Shown here: piece after piece, positions 8,283 to 17,815 of the stretch
Numbering within the stretch: position 1 is the stretch's first letter
Layout of the letters: the number at the start of each line of letters is the position of its first letter
Assembly (NCBI GenBank): GCA_030068525.1
Contig: JASJOS010000015.1
Location: 228,801 to 292,800 of the forward strand
From: Xanthocytophaga flava
GTDB lineage: Bacteria; Bacteroidota; Bacteroidia; Cytophagales; 172606-1
Direction: 5' to 3'
Length of the DNA stretch: 64,000 nucleotides
The notes under the pieces: model-generated
Seen by the model: only the letters and a program-made list of their open reading frames with translations
Told to the model about the DNA's origin: nothing
Database searches by the model: none
Translations under genes and position numbers: made by a program

Positions 8283-9944
8283 TTAGTTTTTAGGTAATAG
8301 TATATAGAAGGTTGCACCTTCATTAGGTTTACTATCAGCCCAGATGTAACCACCATGTGTAGTTACTACTTTTTTGACTGTTGCTAAACCTATGCCTGAG
8401 CCTTTATACTCAGAAACACCGTGCAGGCGGGTAAACACGTTGAAAATGCGTTCTGCATCTGCTTGTTCAAAGCCAATTCCATTATCAGCAATACGTAGCA
8501 TATAAAAGTCTTTTCCTCTCTTGCTTTCGGCAATAGGGAAGGTTACCTCTTTTCCTGATACACTAATGCAATCTATATCAATCAATGGCTCCACATCAGA
8601 GCGAATGTACTTGAGTGCATTGCTAAGCAAATTCTGAAAAGCTTGCTCCCATTGGCTTCGGTAGCCTTTTATCTCACACAACACACCCACCTGAATAGTG
8701 GCTTTGGCTTGATCCACCTGAAAATCCAGATCTGTAAGTACCTGAGCAACTACCTCATTGAATGAGAACGTTTCTGGTAACACCCCTTGCTGATCTACTT
8801 CTGAATAGGCTAGCAGGGCTTCAATTAGTGTATTCATGCGGTCCGTAGCCAATAGCATCCGGTCAAAAAGAGCACTTTCGCTTTCTCCCAGCCGCACACC
8901 AAGGGTAGATTTTAACAGTTTGGAAAACGCTTGTATTTTCCGGACAGGCTCTTTTAAATCATGAGAAGCGGCATGGGCAAAGTCTTCCAGGCGCTGATTG
9001 GAACCTTTGAGCTCAACAATTTTATCTTCCAGTTGAAACTGCAAGTGTTTCAGGTTAGTAAAGTCCGTAAAGTGAATCACCACCTGATCGTTAAGCTTGA
9101 ATGTGCTCATCAGGTTATACAAGTTCAGTCCATCCTTATCATAATGAATCTCAAAGGTAAGCGGCTCACCTGTAGTATAGGTTTGAACAGGGTTTGTAAA
9201 GCTGATCGTTTCCAGATAGCCGGGAAATACTTCACCTACCCGCTTTCCTTCCAGTTGCTCAGGAGTTGCGTTTGCATAGGCAGCATAGGCCTTATTAGTC
9301 AGAGCAAAAGTAAAGTCAACAATCTGATCATTTTCAAAAACAGGTTCCAGTACTTGTACCGGCTCTTTACACAGATTGAGAATGGTTTGCAGGTACTCTC
9401 TGGCCTGACTGGCTTGCACAAGCTGCCTCGAATGAGTAACATCCTCGGTTGTATGAATAATATGGGATACTTGTCCCTGGTTGTCTATCACTGGCTTATT
9501 GATAGGGCGCCAGAAACGTGTCTCTGTGACGCCTGTCAATGGATGAGTATGCTGGTAAGACTGATCCGACATCATATTGGGTTGCCTGGTTTGTAACACC
9601 TGTGCCAGAGATTGCAGAAGTTGAATGGAAATAACCTCATCACGCCCATTGCTAAAAAACAACTCAAACACCCCCTGACCAAGTAACAATTCCCTATTTA
9701 CCCCAAATGCAGATAGATAATCATCTGAAACGGCTGCAATGGTAAATCTGGGTGCATCGGGTAGCAATAACAGGTGATTACCAGGTATGGCGTTAAAGAT
9801 CGGATCATGGATGATCTGTGAATGGGTGCTGTTTTCTGATGGTGTTGGTATTTGATCAGGTAATTGCATTATAAGAAACCAGGGGAAGTATATCGGTATG
9901 ATAAAGGTGTTCTGATAAGTGTGACCGAAGTCAAATATCATCAA
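8283..9944 (-). CDS. PAS-PAS histidine kinase
   Basis: A 553-residue kinase on the minus strand. Two PAS-like domains (about 50-165 and 190-290; the second contains ALTNKAYAAYANATPEQLEGK) are followed by a short coiled segment, HisKA with AASHDLKEPVRK (His328) and an HATPase with NLLSNALKY (N box), DNGIGF (G1) and GSGIGLATV (G2). No receiver, transmembrane segment or signal peptide is seen, so it acts in the cytoplasm. HisKA of the SHDLKEP type is typical of phytochrome-like bacterial kinases. A second possible start is the ATG at 9869, giving 528 residues beginning MQLPDQ; the first 25 residues of the longer form are hydrophobic and look unlike a PAS leader, so the shorter form is quite likely. 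The cognate regulator is not adjacent. The gene is convergent with the LRR-BRCT gene. Confidence 0.9.
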   Translation of the reverse strand: MMIFDFGHTYQNTFIIPIYFPWFLIMQLPDQIPTPSENSTHSQIIHDPIFNAIPGNHLLLLPDAPRFTIAAVSDDYLSAFGVNRELLLGQGVFELFFSNGRDEVISIQLLQSLAQVLQTRQPNMMSDQSYQHTHPLTGVTETRFWRPINKPVIDNQGQVSHIIHTTEDVTHSRQLVQASQAREYLQTILNLCKEPVQVLEPVFENDQIVDFTFALTNKAYAAYANATPEQLEGKRVGEVFPGYLETISFTNPVQTYTTGEPLTFEIHYDKDGLNLYNLMSTFKLNDQVVIHFTDFTNLKHLQFQLEDKIVELKGSNQRLEDFAHAASHDLKEPVRKIQAFSKLLKSTLGVRLGESESALFDRMLLATDRMNTLIEALLAYSEVDQQGVLPETFSFNEVVAQVLTDLDFQVDQAKATIQVGVLCEIKGYRSQWEQAFQNLLSNALKYIRSDVEPLIDIDCISVSGKEVTFPIAESKRGKDFYMLRIADNGIGFEQADAERIFNVFTRLHGVSEYKGSGIGLATVKKVVTTHGGYIWADSKPNEGATFYILLPKN

Positions 9945-10246
9945 AATTGATTATGCCATAAAGTAAAATAACGAATTTGTTGATAAAATTGTATCCGAAT
10001 CATGGAAAAGATAATGATTTATGAGAAAAGCACAGAAGTTATTTCTTAATTAAGAACAACAAAATGTATACTTTGGTTTACTGAATTGGTTTATGACAGT
10101 GCTTACTAAAATATCGTAGGTTTTACGAAATAGTGGACAAGTTGGCTTTACCAGGTTCTTTACAAAACTACTTCTTAGTATTTGTATTTTCTATTTGTGT
10201 TTCATTAGGTAATCCAAAATCTGATCAACCAAGAGGTAGATCCTGA

Positions 10247-10380
10247 AAAGGTGGCTGTTTAGTAGTTCTCATATATAGATTAAAGTCATTTTAGGATTTT
10301 CAAGTTCGTTTTGTAGTAATGGTATCTATCGTAATACCTTCTTTAGCCATTTCCTGTACATACTTCACAAAATAGATAGT
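10247..10380 (-). pseudogene. Decayed fragment of a GH30 glycosidase gene
   Basis: This segment aligns without large gaps to about 11700-11832, inside the intact GH30 gene. The best stretch is 10328-10375, where ACCTTCTTTAGCCATTTCCT and the following TACTTCACAAAAT are almost identical. The matched part of the intact gene covers the region before and including the catalytic NEP motif. The reading frame here is broken and both ends are missing. It sits on the same strand, downstream of the intact gene and beyond its terminator, so it is most simply the remains of a tandem duplicate or of an older copy. Confidence 0.75.
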
Positions 10381-10417
10381 GTTAAAATTTTGTTTGGTAG
10401 AACTTAGCTATGAAGAG

Positions 10418-10780
10418 TTACCTGAAACTACCAAAACCACTTCCATCACCAACAACTAAGTAAAGGAAAGTAAATAGTACTCCAAAAGGTCCCTGAACCA
10501 TTATCATTAGTATACAACTGATAAGTAGTACTATATTTATTCTTGTCAGTTTAGTAGTGTAATAGAGATTGATACCAAGTATAAAGGCAAGTAGAATAAT
10601 TTCAATAAAAAAAAATAAGATAAAATTAACAGGATCAGTTTTAAGTGGATTGTATTTTGTTGGAAGAATAGTAACACTTGAATGAAGTATAAATGAAATC
10701 AGAGGCTCAAGGCAATATATACTAAAAGGTAGGCTGAACAATAAAAAGAAGATCTGTATCAGATTAAGAAATTTTTTCAT
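10418..10780 (-). CDS. Small integral membrane protein of unknown function
   Basis: A 120-residue protein dominated by hydrophobic segments: about 5-30 (LIQIFFLLFSLPFSIYCL), 50-72 (FILFFFIEIILLAFILGINL) and 82-112 (INIVLLISCILMIMVQ and PFGVLFTFLYLVV), joined by short polar loops. Three or four membrane spans are expected in the inner membrane. It ends GDGSGFGSFR. The start ATG follows TTAAAGCA with no clear ribosome site. It stands alone between the GH30 fragment and the terminator of the sugar-utilisation operon. No family was recognised. Confidence 0.6.
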   Translation of the reverse strand: MKKFLNLIQIFFLLFSLPFSIYCLEPLISFILHSSVTILPTKYNPLKTDPVNFILFFFIEIILLAFILGINLYYTTKLTRINIVLLISCILMIMVQGPFGVLFTFLYLVVGDGSGFGSFR

Positions 10781-10930
10781 TGCTTTAACAAGTTAAGTCT
10801 TGATTAATTATTGATTCTGCCGTTCTTCCTTCCAAAAAAAGATTAGTGAGATAATCTACAATGTAAGAGGTACAACTTCAAGTTTCTTGTACACAAAAAC
10901 AGATTTATCTTAAAAGACTTCTTACCAAAT

Positions 10931-10964
10931 AAAAAGCAGTGCAATCAAACTTGCACTGCTTTTT
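10931..10964. terminator. Strong bidirectional intrinsic terminator at the end of the GH30 operon
   Basis: A perfect 14-bp stem AAAAAGCAGTGCAA/TTGCACTGCTTTTT with a 6-nt loop, flanked by A-runs on the left and T-runs on the right, so it can work on both strands. It lies 77 bp beyond the stop of the GH30 gene on the minus strand. Confidence 0.85.
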
Positions 10965-11040
10965 ATTTTTTATTTTAGTATCTATTTAATAATCCAAAAA
11001 CCTCGTCGATTGATGTTTCTATCTTGCAAGGCTGGCCGTA

Positions 11041-12486
11041 TTAAAATACAAAAGTGGCTACACTGGCTGCATTGATAGATACAGGGGCAGACTTGCCATT
11101 GGTTTTAATCGCAAAGTCTTTTTTTGTATTGCCTTCATTTAATACAATCAATACCTTTTTACCAGATGGTGTTTTGAATGCTACATTTGGCAGATCCGCA
11201 AGCTCAGTTGATGCAATGCGTACAGAACCTGGTCGTACAAATTTAGAAGCATGCGCAATGGTATAATAGGAAACATTTCTTCTGACTGTATCCCCAATAG
11301 TTAATGCTCCCAGACACTGAGTACAACCACCCGGTGTATGTGGATTTTGCTGAGGATCTGCTGCCAGATTCCATTGCAGTACATTCCGGCTCCAGTTGCG
11401 TGTAGCTCCGATAATCAGATTTTTTACGGCCCATTGCAGATCTCCACCAAACTGTCCTTCAGATGAAGTCCATTGTTCTGTGAAGTATACATGTTTATCC
11501 GGATGCGCATTGTGTACTTCAGTTAGGGCAGAGATAGATCCCAGGTATAAATGGAAGGCAGAGCCATCAATGTATTTCTTTGCTTCACTGTCGTTCAGGA
11601 TAGAGATCGGATAGTTGGGGTGATCACAGTTATGATCAAAGATCTGAATCTTGGTTTTGATACCTGCAGCTTCAAAGGCAGGACCAAGGTGTTTTTTAAC
11701 AAAGGTCGCTTGTTCAGGAGCTGTCATATCCAGGCTGGGGTTGTTTTTAGGATTCTCAGGTTCGTTTTGCACCGTAATAGCATCGATTGTAATGCCTTCT
11801 TTAGCCATTTCCTGTACATACTTCACAAAATACTTTGCATAAGCAGCGTAATATTCAGGTTTTAGTTTGCCCCCAATCGTGCTGTTATTAGACTTCATCC
11901 AGGCAGGAGGGGACCAGGGGCTGCCCAGAATTTTGATAGAAGGATTAATAGCCAGGATTTCTTTCAATACCGGAACCAGATCTTTTTTATCAGGAGTCAG
12001 GCTAAACTTTTGCATGTCTTCATCTTTCTGACCAGCCGGAAGATCGTTATAGGAAAAAGTACTGGAATCCAGATCGGAAGAGCCAATGCTTACCCGCAAA
12101 TAGCTAATTCCAATGTTTTTGTCATTTGTGTCAAACAACTCGTTGAGTAATGTAGCACGTTGTTCTGGATTTAGCTTTTGGTGCAGTACATAGGCACTAC
12201 CTCCTGTAAGTGTATATCCAAAACCATCCATCGTTTGAAAACTCTGAGCTGTGTCTATCTCAATCGTTGGTAAGGTAGTGGCTTCTGTTCCGAATGTGTA
12301 GGAAACGGGCTGCTTACTGAATAAAGTAGATTTATCTGTTGTGGTAAGCCATACTTCTACATCTGTTTTGCCGGAAGTTTCCATGGCAGTTTGATCCTGC
12401 GTGTTGTTTTTACAAGCTATACAGGCCATCAGTGCAAATAGGCTGACAATACCTGATACACGAAATAGGGAATGGGGTATATGCAT
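11041..12486 (-). CDS. GH30 family glycoside hydrolase (glucosylceramidase / beta-1,6-glucanase type), lipoprotein
   Basis: A 481-residue secreted enzyme. The start MHIPHSLFRVSG... leads into a hydrophobic core and lipobox LMAC (Cys22), so it is probably anchored to an envelope membrane. The (beta/alpha)8 barrel carries the two GH30 catalytic glutamates: the acid/base Glu242 in TVQNEPEN and the nucleophile Glu337 in VYFTEQWTSSEG. Other family hallmarks are FQTMDGFGYTLTGGSA near residue 80, SWSPPAWMKSN and a C-terminal beta-sandwich. GH30 enzymes cleave beta-glucosidic or beta-1,6-glucan links; Bacteroidota members next to SusC/SusD often act on beta-1,6-glucan from fungal walls, which is the inferred substrate. 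It is the last gene of the sigma-FecR-SusC-SusD-GH30 run, 215 bp after SusD, and is followed by a terminator. A broken partial copy lies downstream. Confidence 0.92.
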   Translation of the reverse strand: MHIPHSLFRVSGIVSLFALMACIACKNNTQDQTAMETSGKTDVEVWLTTTDKSTLFSKQPVSYTFGTEATTLPTIEIDTAQSFQTMDGFGYTLTGGSAYVLHQKLNPEQRATLLNELFDTNDKNIGISYLRVSIGSSDLDSSTFSYNDLPAGQKDEDMQKFSLTPDKKDLVPVLKEILAINPSIKILGSPWSPPAWMKSNNSTIGGKLKPEYYAAYAKYFVKYVQEMAKEGITIDAITVQNEPENPKNNPSLDMTAPEQATFVKKHLGPAFEAAGIKTKIQIFDHNCDHPNYPISILNDSEAKKYIDGSAFHLYLGSISALTEVHNAHPDKHVYFTEQWTSSEGQFGGDLQWAVKNLIIGATRNWSRNVLQWNLAADPQQNPHTPGGCTQCLGALTIGDTVRRNVSYYTIAHASKFVRPGSVRIASTELADLPNVAFKTPSGKKVLIVLNEGNTKKDFAIKTNGKSAPVSINAASVATFVF

Positions 12487-12701
12487 AAGGATTGATTGGA
12501 AGAAAATATAAAAACCTGTTTCTGAAGCTGCTGGAAGTTTTGTATGGCAAACACTAATGAGTAAGTAGTGTGTTGAAGATACTATTTCCGGCAGATATCA
12601 GGAACAGGTTTGAGAAAGGTTGTGTAAAAGCAAGAGAGTTAGGTAGTCCGGCTTTGCTCCTTTAGGTTTGGAATACAAAGCCGGACAGACAAATTCAGTG
12701 A

Positions 12702-14162
12702 TTAATAACCCGTATTTTGTTTGATAGATGGGTTATTGTTTAGTTCATATTGCGGAATCGGGAATAGCAGATAGTGTTCATCTTCTGTTCCTCTAACAGC
12801 TTTGATAATATCCAGTGCCGTAACCTGATGCTCAGCCGATGGATCTGCCTTAGTATGGGCTGTATAACGCAACAAATCAAACCAGCGTTCGCCTTCAAAT
12901 GCCAGTTCCAGGCGGCGTTGTCTGTCTACTTCATCACGGAAGGCTTGTTTGGTTGCCAGATCTGTCAAAGTAAGTGCCGTCAGACCTGCCCGTGTACGAA
13001 CTGCATTTAGTTTATCCAGTGCGTCCTGGCTTGGTCCACCTTGTTCATTCATTGCTTCTGCATAGATCAAATACATTTCTGCCAGGCGAAGCACAGGATA
13101 GTTATCACTGCTGCTGAAAAAGTTAGTACTTCTCCATTTGTATACAAACCATCCGTTATCATTGCCAGTCCCTGCACCACCATAGATCATACTGCTGTAG
13201 CTTTTTCCTCCACTTACTACCCCATTGTACTTAAACCGATTGTCTTTGGCTGTATCTGCATATTGGACAAATTCGGCAGTAGGAATATTGTATTTAGGGA
13301 AGGAATAGGAAGCAGGAGGGGCGGGAAGGCTCAGATCCGGCAGCGTAAAACCACCATCATCATTACCTGCATATTCAATCTCAAAGATAGATTCCGTTTT
13401 GTTATTTGGCGGCCACAGATCATTGAAATTAGAAGTTAGCGTAGTTCCATATCTACCACTTGTAATCACTTTATTTGCAGCTTCTGCTGCTTGTGCCCAT
13501 TTACGTTCTGTCAGATAAACGCGAGCTTGGAGTGCATTCACTGTGGTTTTGATAGCACGTCCTCTATCCAGGATGTCATTGCCTTGAGTAGCTGCTGTCA
13601 TTTCTGCTGCTTTAGTCAGATCTGATTCAATCTGAGCATAAATCTGCTCAACAGTAGAGGCTGCCAACGCAGTAGATTCCCCTGATTCTACGGGTTCGGT
13701 ACGCAAAGGGACCCCTCCATACAACTTAACCAGGTTAAAGTAGTTCAGAGCGCGGATAAAATAAGCCTCTCCCAGAATCTCTTGCTGGCGGGTTTGATCC
13801 ATAGCAATTCCAGGTACATACTTCAGAATAGAGTTGGCCCGGTTTATACCCTGAAATCCTGTCTGATAAATCCGGCCTACAATTCCGGAAGTGGCATTCC
13901 AGGTTATATTGTCCAGGTAAACCACGTCTCCATTGATACTGGTGCAGTTGTCAGAAGGCATCTCGCCAATGATGTTCATAGTAGAGCCATAATAGGTGTC
14001 TCCCTGAAAGGCATCATAAGCCCCTGTGATTGCAGATTCTGCATCATCTCCTGTTTTGTAATAATTAGACGCTGTAATACTTGTCAGGGGTTCTTTATCC
14101 AGTATGCTGTTACAACCAAACATGCTGGATAGTAATAGTGCTGAAACGAATATTTTTTTCAT
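12702..14162 (-). CDS. SusD/RagB-family nutrient-binding lipoprotein
   Basis: A 486-residue surface lipoprotein with signal MKKIFVSALLLSSMFGC (lipidated Cys17) followed by NSILDKEPLTSIT, the usual SusD start. TPR-like helices fill residues 60-230 (ILGEAYFIRALNYFNLVKLYGGVPL is the classic SusD stretch), and the C-terminal RagB region ends with RRLELAFEGERWFDLLRY, LFPIPQYELNNNP and QNTGY. SusD proteins cap the SusC channel from outside and bind glycans. It starts 32 bp after the SusC gene ends, in the same operon, so the two form the outer-membrane importer. The ligand is inferred from the neighbouring GH30 enzyme to be a beta-glucan. Confidence 0.96.
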   Translation of the reverse strand: MKKIFVSALLLSSMFGCNSILDKEPLTSITASNYYKTGDDAESAITGAYDAFQGDTYYGSTMNIIGEMPSDNCTSINGDVVYLDNITWNATSGIVGRIYQTGFQGINRANSILKYVPGIAMDQTRQQEILGEAYFIRALNYFNLVKLYGGVPLRTEPVESGESTALAASTVEQIYAQIESDLTKAAEMTAATQGNDILDRGRAIKTTVNALQARVYLTERKWAQAAEAANKVITSGRYGTTLTSNFNDLWPPNNKTESIFEIEYAGNDDGGFTLPDLSLPAPPASYSFPKYNIPTAEFVQYADTAKDNRFKYNGVVSGGKSYSSMIYGGAGTGNDNGWFVYKWRSTNFFSSSDNYPVLRLAEMYLIYAEAMNEQGGPSQDALDKLNAVRTRAGLTALTLTDLATKQAFRDEVDRQRRLELAFEGERWFDLLRYTAHTKADPSAEHQVTALDIIKAVRGTEDEHYLLFPIPQYELNNNPSIKQNTGY

Positions 14163-14194
14163 ATATATAACAAATCTTTAAATCGTTGGTAATA

Positions 14195-17100
14195 TTAGAA
14201 CTGGAGGTTAAGTCCTACAGTATAGGTACGTGCCTGTGGATATACCCCAAAGTCTCTTCCGAAGCTGGTAGAGGAGAATGGATCTGCACTCACTTCCGGA
14301 TCATAGCCTCTATATTTGGTAAAGGTCAATAGATTCAATCCTGTTACATAAATACGCAGGTTACTGATTTTAGCTTTCGAAAGCAGGCTGCCTGGTAATG
14401 TATATCCCAGTGTCAGGTTTTTCAAGCGTACATAAGTACCATCTTCAATAAAACGATTGGAGAAACGATTGTTATTGTTAGGATCGCCATATACTACCCG
14501 TGGCATATTGGTCTCTGTGTTAGTTGGAGTCCAGCGATTTAATACATCCGGAGAACCATTGGTGGCAGAACTCATCATGGTTTCCAGCGCCTGGCGTGTA
14601 GCATTGTAGATATCGTTTCCGAAGCTTCCCTGGAACAAGAAACTCAGATCAATTCCTTTATAAGCGAAGGTATTGGTGATACCCCCAAAGAATTTAGGGT
14701 TAGGATTGCCTAAAACAACACGGTCATCTCCATTAATCTGTTTATCTCCATTGATATCTGCAAATTGTATATCACCTGGTTTGGCACCTGGTTGTGAAGC
14801 TGCCTTATCAATGTCATTCTGATTCTGGAATATACCTACCATCTTATATCCATAGAATGAACCGAGAGGTAAACCTTTTTTAGTGATAGAGTAGTTATTA
14901 ATGATTACTTTATCTATAACTTTCCCTGTTTCATCTGTCAAGGTACCAAGATCGACTACTGTATTCTTGTTGGTGCTGATATTGAATTGAGTAGTCCAGG
15001 TAAATCCATTATCCATACGAATATTGGTACTAGTTATACCAAGTTCAAAACCTTTGTTTTCTATAATTCCCAGGTTTTGAGCTACCTGTCCCTGTTGAGA
15101 TCCTGTGCTATAAGCAAGTGGAACCTGAGTCAATAGGTCTTTGGTACGTTTTAAATACACATCAGCAGTTACTGTAATTCTGTTGTCAAGCAATCCGATA
15201 TCCAAACCTGCATCATACTGATTGGTGGTTTCCCATTTCAGTTTATCATTGCCAATTACGTTTGGTACAATACCCCCATCAATACCATTGCCACCCTGAT
15301 AATTATATCCTGCACTGTAGGTACTGAAACGGTCATATACACCAATATTCTGATTACCATTGGCTCCATAACTCAAGCGAAGTTTCAGATCAGACAATGC
15401 TTTGGACTTTGGAAAGAATGCTTCGCTGGAAATACGCCATCCCAATGACAAGGCAGGGAAATAGCCAAAACGATTGGATTTGTTGAAACGGCTTGATCCA
15501 TCGGCACGTATACTGGCAGTAGCATAATAGCGATCAGCATAAGCATAGGTACCACGGACAAAATAACTGACTAATCCCCACTGATCCTGATAGCTATATG
15601 GTTTGTAATATTTGGTGGCAGCCGAAAGGTACTGAACTGCATCAGAAGGATAACCATATACGGAAGCACCTGACGTAAAGCGGTTAGATGCCTGAGCAGA
15701 GTAACCTCCAAGAATAGTTAGATTTTGATTATCTCCTATTTTAGGTTTATAAGTTAATGTGTTTTCCCATAACCATATCAATTCCTCATTTCTTCCGGTT
15801 TGCCCACTTCCTCTATCACTGGAGGCTGAATTTTGAGTACCTGCGTATTCTCTTGAGATAAACTGATTTTCATTTTGAGTACGGAAGTCAATCCCACCGC
15901 TGGTACGGAATGTTAAATTATTCAGAATGTCAAATTCTCCATAAAGGTTGCCAATTGCCTGATAGATCAATGCCTGGTTATGTGTTTCGTTCAGGTTACT
16001 GTATGGGTTGTCACTAAACGTAAAAGTGTTTTGTCCATAGCTACCATCACTCTTATATACAGGCATAGTTGGGATCTGAGTTAGTGCACCCATAATTACA
16101 CCTGAGTTTCCTAGTCCCAATTCACTACGTACACTTCGGTTATTGTCTGTACGGCTAATATTCAGGCTGCTTCCTGCTCTGAATTGTTTGGTGATTTCCT
16201 GATCCAGATTCAGTTTAAATGAGATTCTTTTGAACCCTGAGTTTTTGATAATACCATCCTGATCAAAATATGCTCCTGACAAATAGTATTTGGTCTTGTC
16301 TCCACCTCCCTGTACACTCAACTGATAGCTCTTGATAGGAGCCGTACGATAAAGAAGATCTTGCCAGTTAGTATTGGTTCTAACTGTATCCGGTTGTCCG
16401 AAAGCCTTAGGGCGACCCGCGTTTACCAACGCCTCATCATACAGAGTTGCAAACTGCTGACCATTTAGTACATCAAGTTTCTTTCTCAGCTCTTGCTGAC
16501 TGAAATAGGTATTAAACGTAACCTGAGGTTTACCTGCTTTACCACGTTTGGTTGTAACAACAACCACTCCATTGGCAGCACGAGAACCGTAAATAGCCGC
16601 TGCCGCCCCATCTTTCAGTACATCAACAGATTCAATATCACTTGGGTTTATGGCATTCAATGGGTTAGGTCTCTGGTTTCCAATACCTACTTCTGAATCG
16701 TAGCTAGGTAATACAGGTATTCCATCAATCACATACAAAGGTGAGTTGGTAAGACTGATTGAGTTATTGCCACGAATACGGATGTTAATACCAGAACCTG
16801 GAGCTCCGGTGGGTGCTGTTACCTGTACCCCGGCAGCCTGACCTTGTAAAGCCTGATCAAAACCAGCTACGGTTTGTTTGCTCAGTTCTTTGGAATTTAC
16901 TGTCGCTACAGAGGTACTTAGTTCAGGTTTTTTCTGGGTACCATATCCCACTACAACTACTTCATTCAATGACTTTATATCAGGCACCATCTGAAAATCA
17001 ATGGTCGACCTTGCACCTACAGTCACTTCTTCAGTAGTATAGCCAATTGCAGAGAATACCAGTATGGCTTGTTCATCCGGAACATTGATGCTATAATTTC

Positions 17101-17659
17101 CTTGTGCATCAGTGGCTACCCCCTGATTAGTGCCTTTGATCACTATACTTACACCAGGTAGGCCTTCGCCTTTCTCATCTGTGATTTTCCCTTTTACTGG
17201 AAAAGCAACTACTTGTCCCACTTTATTCATGGATGTGAATGTCATGGAATTGCCAGATGAATTATTCATGGAAATATTGGGAGATTGCATCGGTTCCAGC
17301 GAAAGTTTGGTTGACTTTTGCTCGGATACAATCACATAGGTGTTTTTCTTTAGTTTCTTCAATTGCAGACCTGATGCTTTCAGCAGATTTTGCAGATTCT
17401 TCTCTGCCGACAGACTCATATCTATCCGCTTGCTATCGATGCGTTTGTTTTCTACAATATCTTCTTCAAAAAGTATATCTACATGGTAATGTTCTTTTAT
17501 TTCAAGGATCGCATCTCGCAGTAACAGCGTTTTTGGATCGTTTTGCTGACTCCTTTGGAGGTTATAGGCTAATGTCTGAGAGTAAGACGTTGCTGGATAA
17601 GCACTTAGCCAGCATGTCAACCCAATTGTCGACAGAAGCAAGGGTACTTTATGATTCAT
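14195..17659 (-). CDS. SusC/RagA-family TonB-dependent transporter with N-terminal STN signalling domain
   Basis: A 1154-residue outer-membrane transporter. After a signal peptide (LLSTIGLTCWLSAYPATSYSQ) comes an STN domain (about 45-115), then a carboxypeptidase-D-like beta-sandwich (155-225, VKGKITDEKGEGLPGVSIVI), the plug domain (235-355: LNEVVVVGYGTQKK, ALQGQAAGVQV, LYVIDGIPV, AIYGSRAANGVVVVTTKRG) and a 22-strand barrel that ends with GVYPQARTYTVGLNLQF. The STN domain is the part that contacts an anti-sigma factor in transporters controlling their own transcription, and the FecR-like protein is encoded 156 bp upstream. It pairs with the SusD gene that follows. Substrate is inferred to be a beta-glucan oligosaccharide. 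The start codon gives a conventional signal peptide. Confidence 0.96.
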   Translation of the reverse strand: MNHKVPLLLSTIGLTCWLSAYPATSYSQTLAYNLQRSQQNDPKTLLLRDAILEIKEHYHVDILFEEDIVENKRIDSKRIDMSLSAEKNLQNLLKASGLQLKKLKKNTYVIVSEQKSTKLSLEPMQSPNISMNNSSGNSMTFTSMNKVGQVVAFPVKGKITDEKGEGLPGVSIVIKGTNQGVATDAQGNYSINVPDEQAILVFSAIGYTTEEVTVGARSTIDFQMVPDIKSLNEVVVVGYGTQKKPELSTSVATVNSKELSKQTVAGFDQALQGQAAGVQVTAPTGAPGSGINIRIRGNNSISLTNSPLYVIDGIPVLPSYDSEVGIGNQRPNPLNAINPSDIESVDVLKDGAAAAIYGSRAANGVVVVTTKRGKAGKPQVTFNTYFSQQELRKKLDVLNGQQFATLYDEALVNAGRPKAFGQPDTVRTNTNWQDLLYRTAPIKSYQLSVQGGGDKTKYYLSGAYFDQDGIIKNSGFKRISFKLNLDQEITKQFRAGSSLNISRTDNNRSVRSELGLGNSGVIMGALTQIPTMPVYKSDGSYGQNTFTFSDNPYSNLNETHNQALIYQAIGNLYGEFDILNNLTFRTSGGIDFRTQNENQFISREYAGTQNSASSDRGSGQTGRNEELIWLWENTLTYKPKIGDNQNLTILGGYSAQASNRFTSGASVYGYPSDAVQYLSAATKYYKPYSYQDQWGLVSYFVRGTYAYADRYYATASIRADGSSRFNKSNRFGYFPALSLGWRISSEAFFPKSKALSDLKLRLSYGANGNQNIGVYDRFSTYSAGYNYQGGNGIDGGIVPNVIGNDKLKWETTNQYDAGLDIGLLDNRITVTADVYLKRTKDLLTQVPLAYSTGSQQGQVAQNLGIIENKGFELGITSTNIRMDNGFTWTTQFNISTNKNTVVDLGTLTDETGKVIDKVIINNYSITKKGLPLGSFYGYKMVGIFQNQNDIDKAASQPGAKPGDIQFADINGDKQINGDDRVVLGNPNPKFFGGITNTFAYKGIDLSFLFQGSFGNDIYNATRQALETMMSSATNGSPDVLNRWTPTNTETNMPRVVYGDPNNNNRFSNRFIEDGTYVRLKNLTLGYTLPGSLLSKAKISNLRIYVTGLNLLTFTKYRGYDPEVSADPFSSTSFGRDFGVYPQARTYTVGLNLQF

Positions 17660-17815
17660 GTTAATTTAAGGGTTTAGAAAAGTGATAACAGGATTTTAAT
17701 TTGTGTTTTGTGATGTTCAATCGGTGAATAGTGCAATTTTTTACCGCGTAGCCGAAATGGGCTAAAACAGTTTGATCATTTGAGTTAAAAAGGATTACAG
17801 ATTATAGAATACGTG

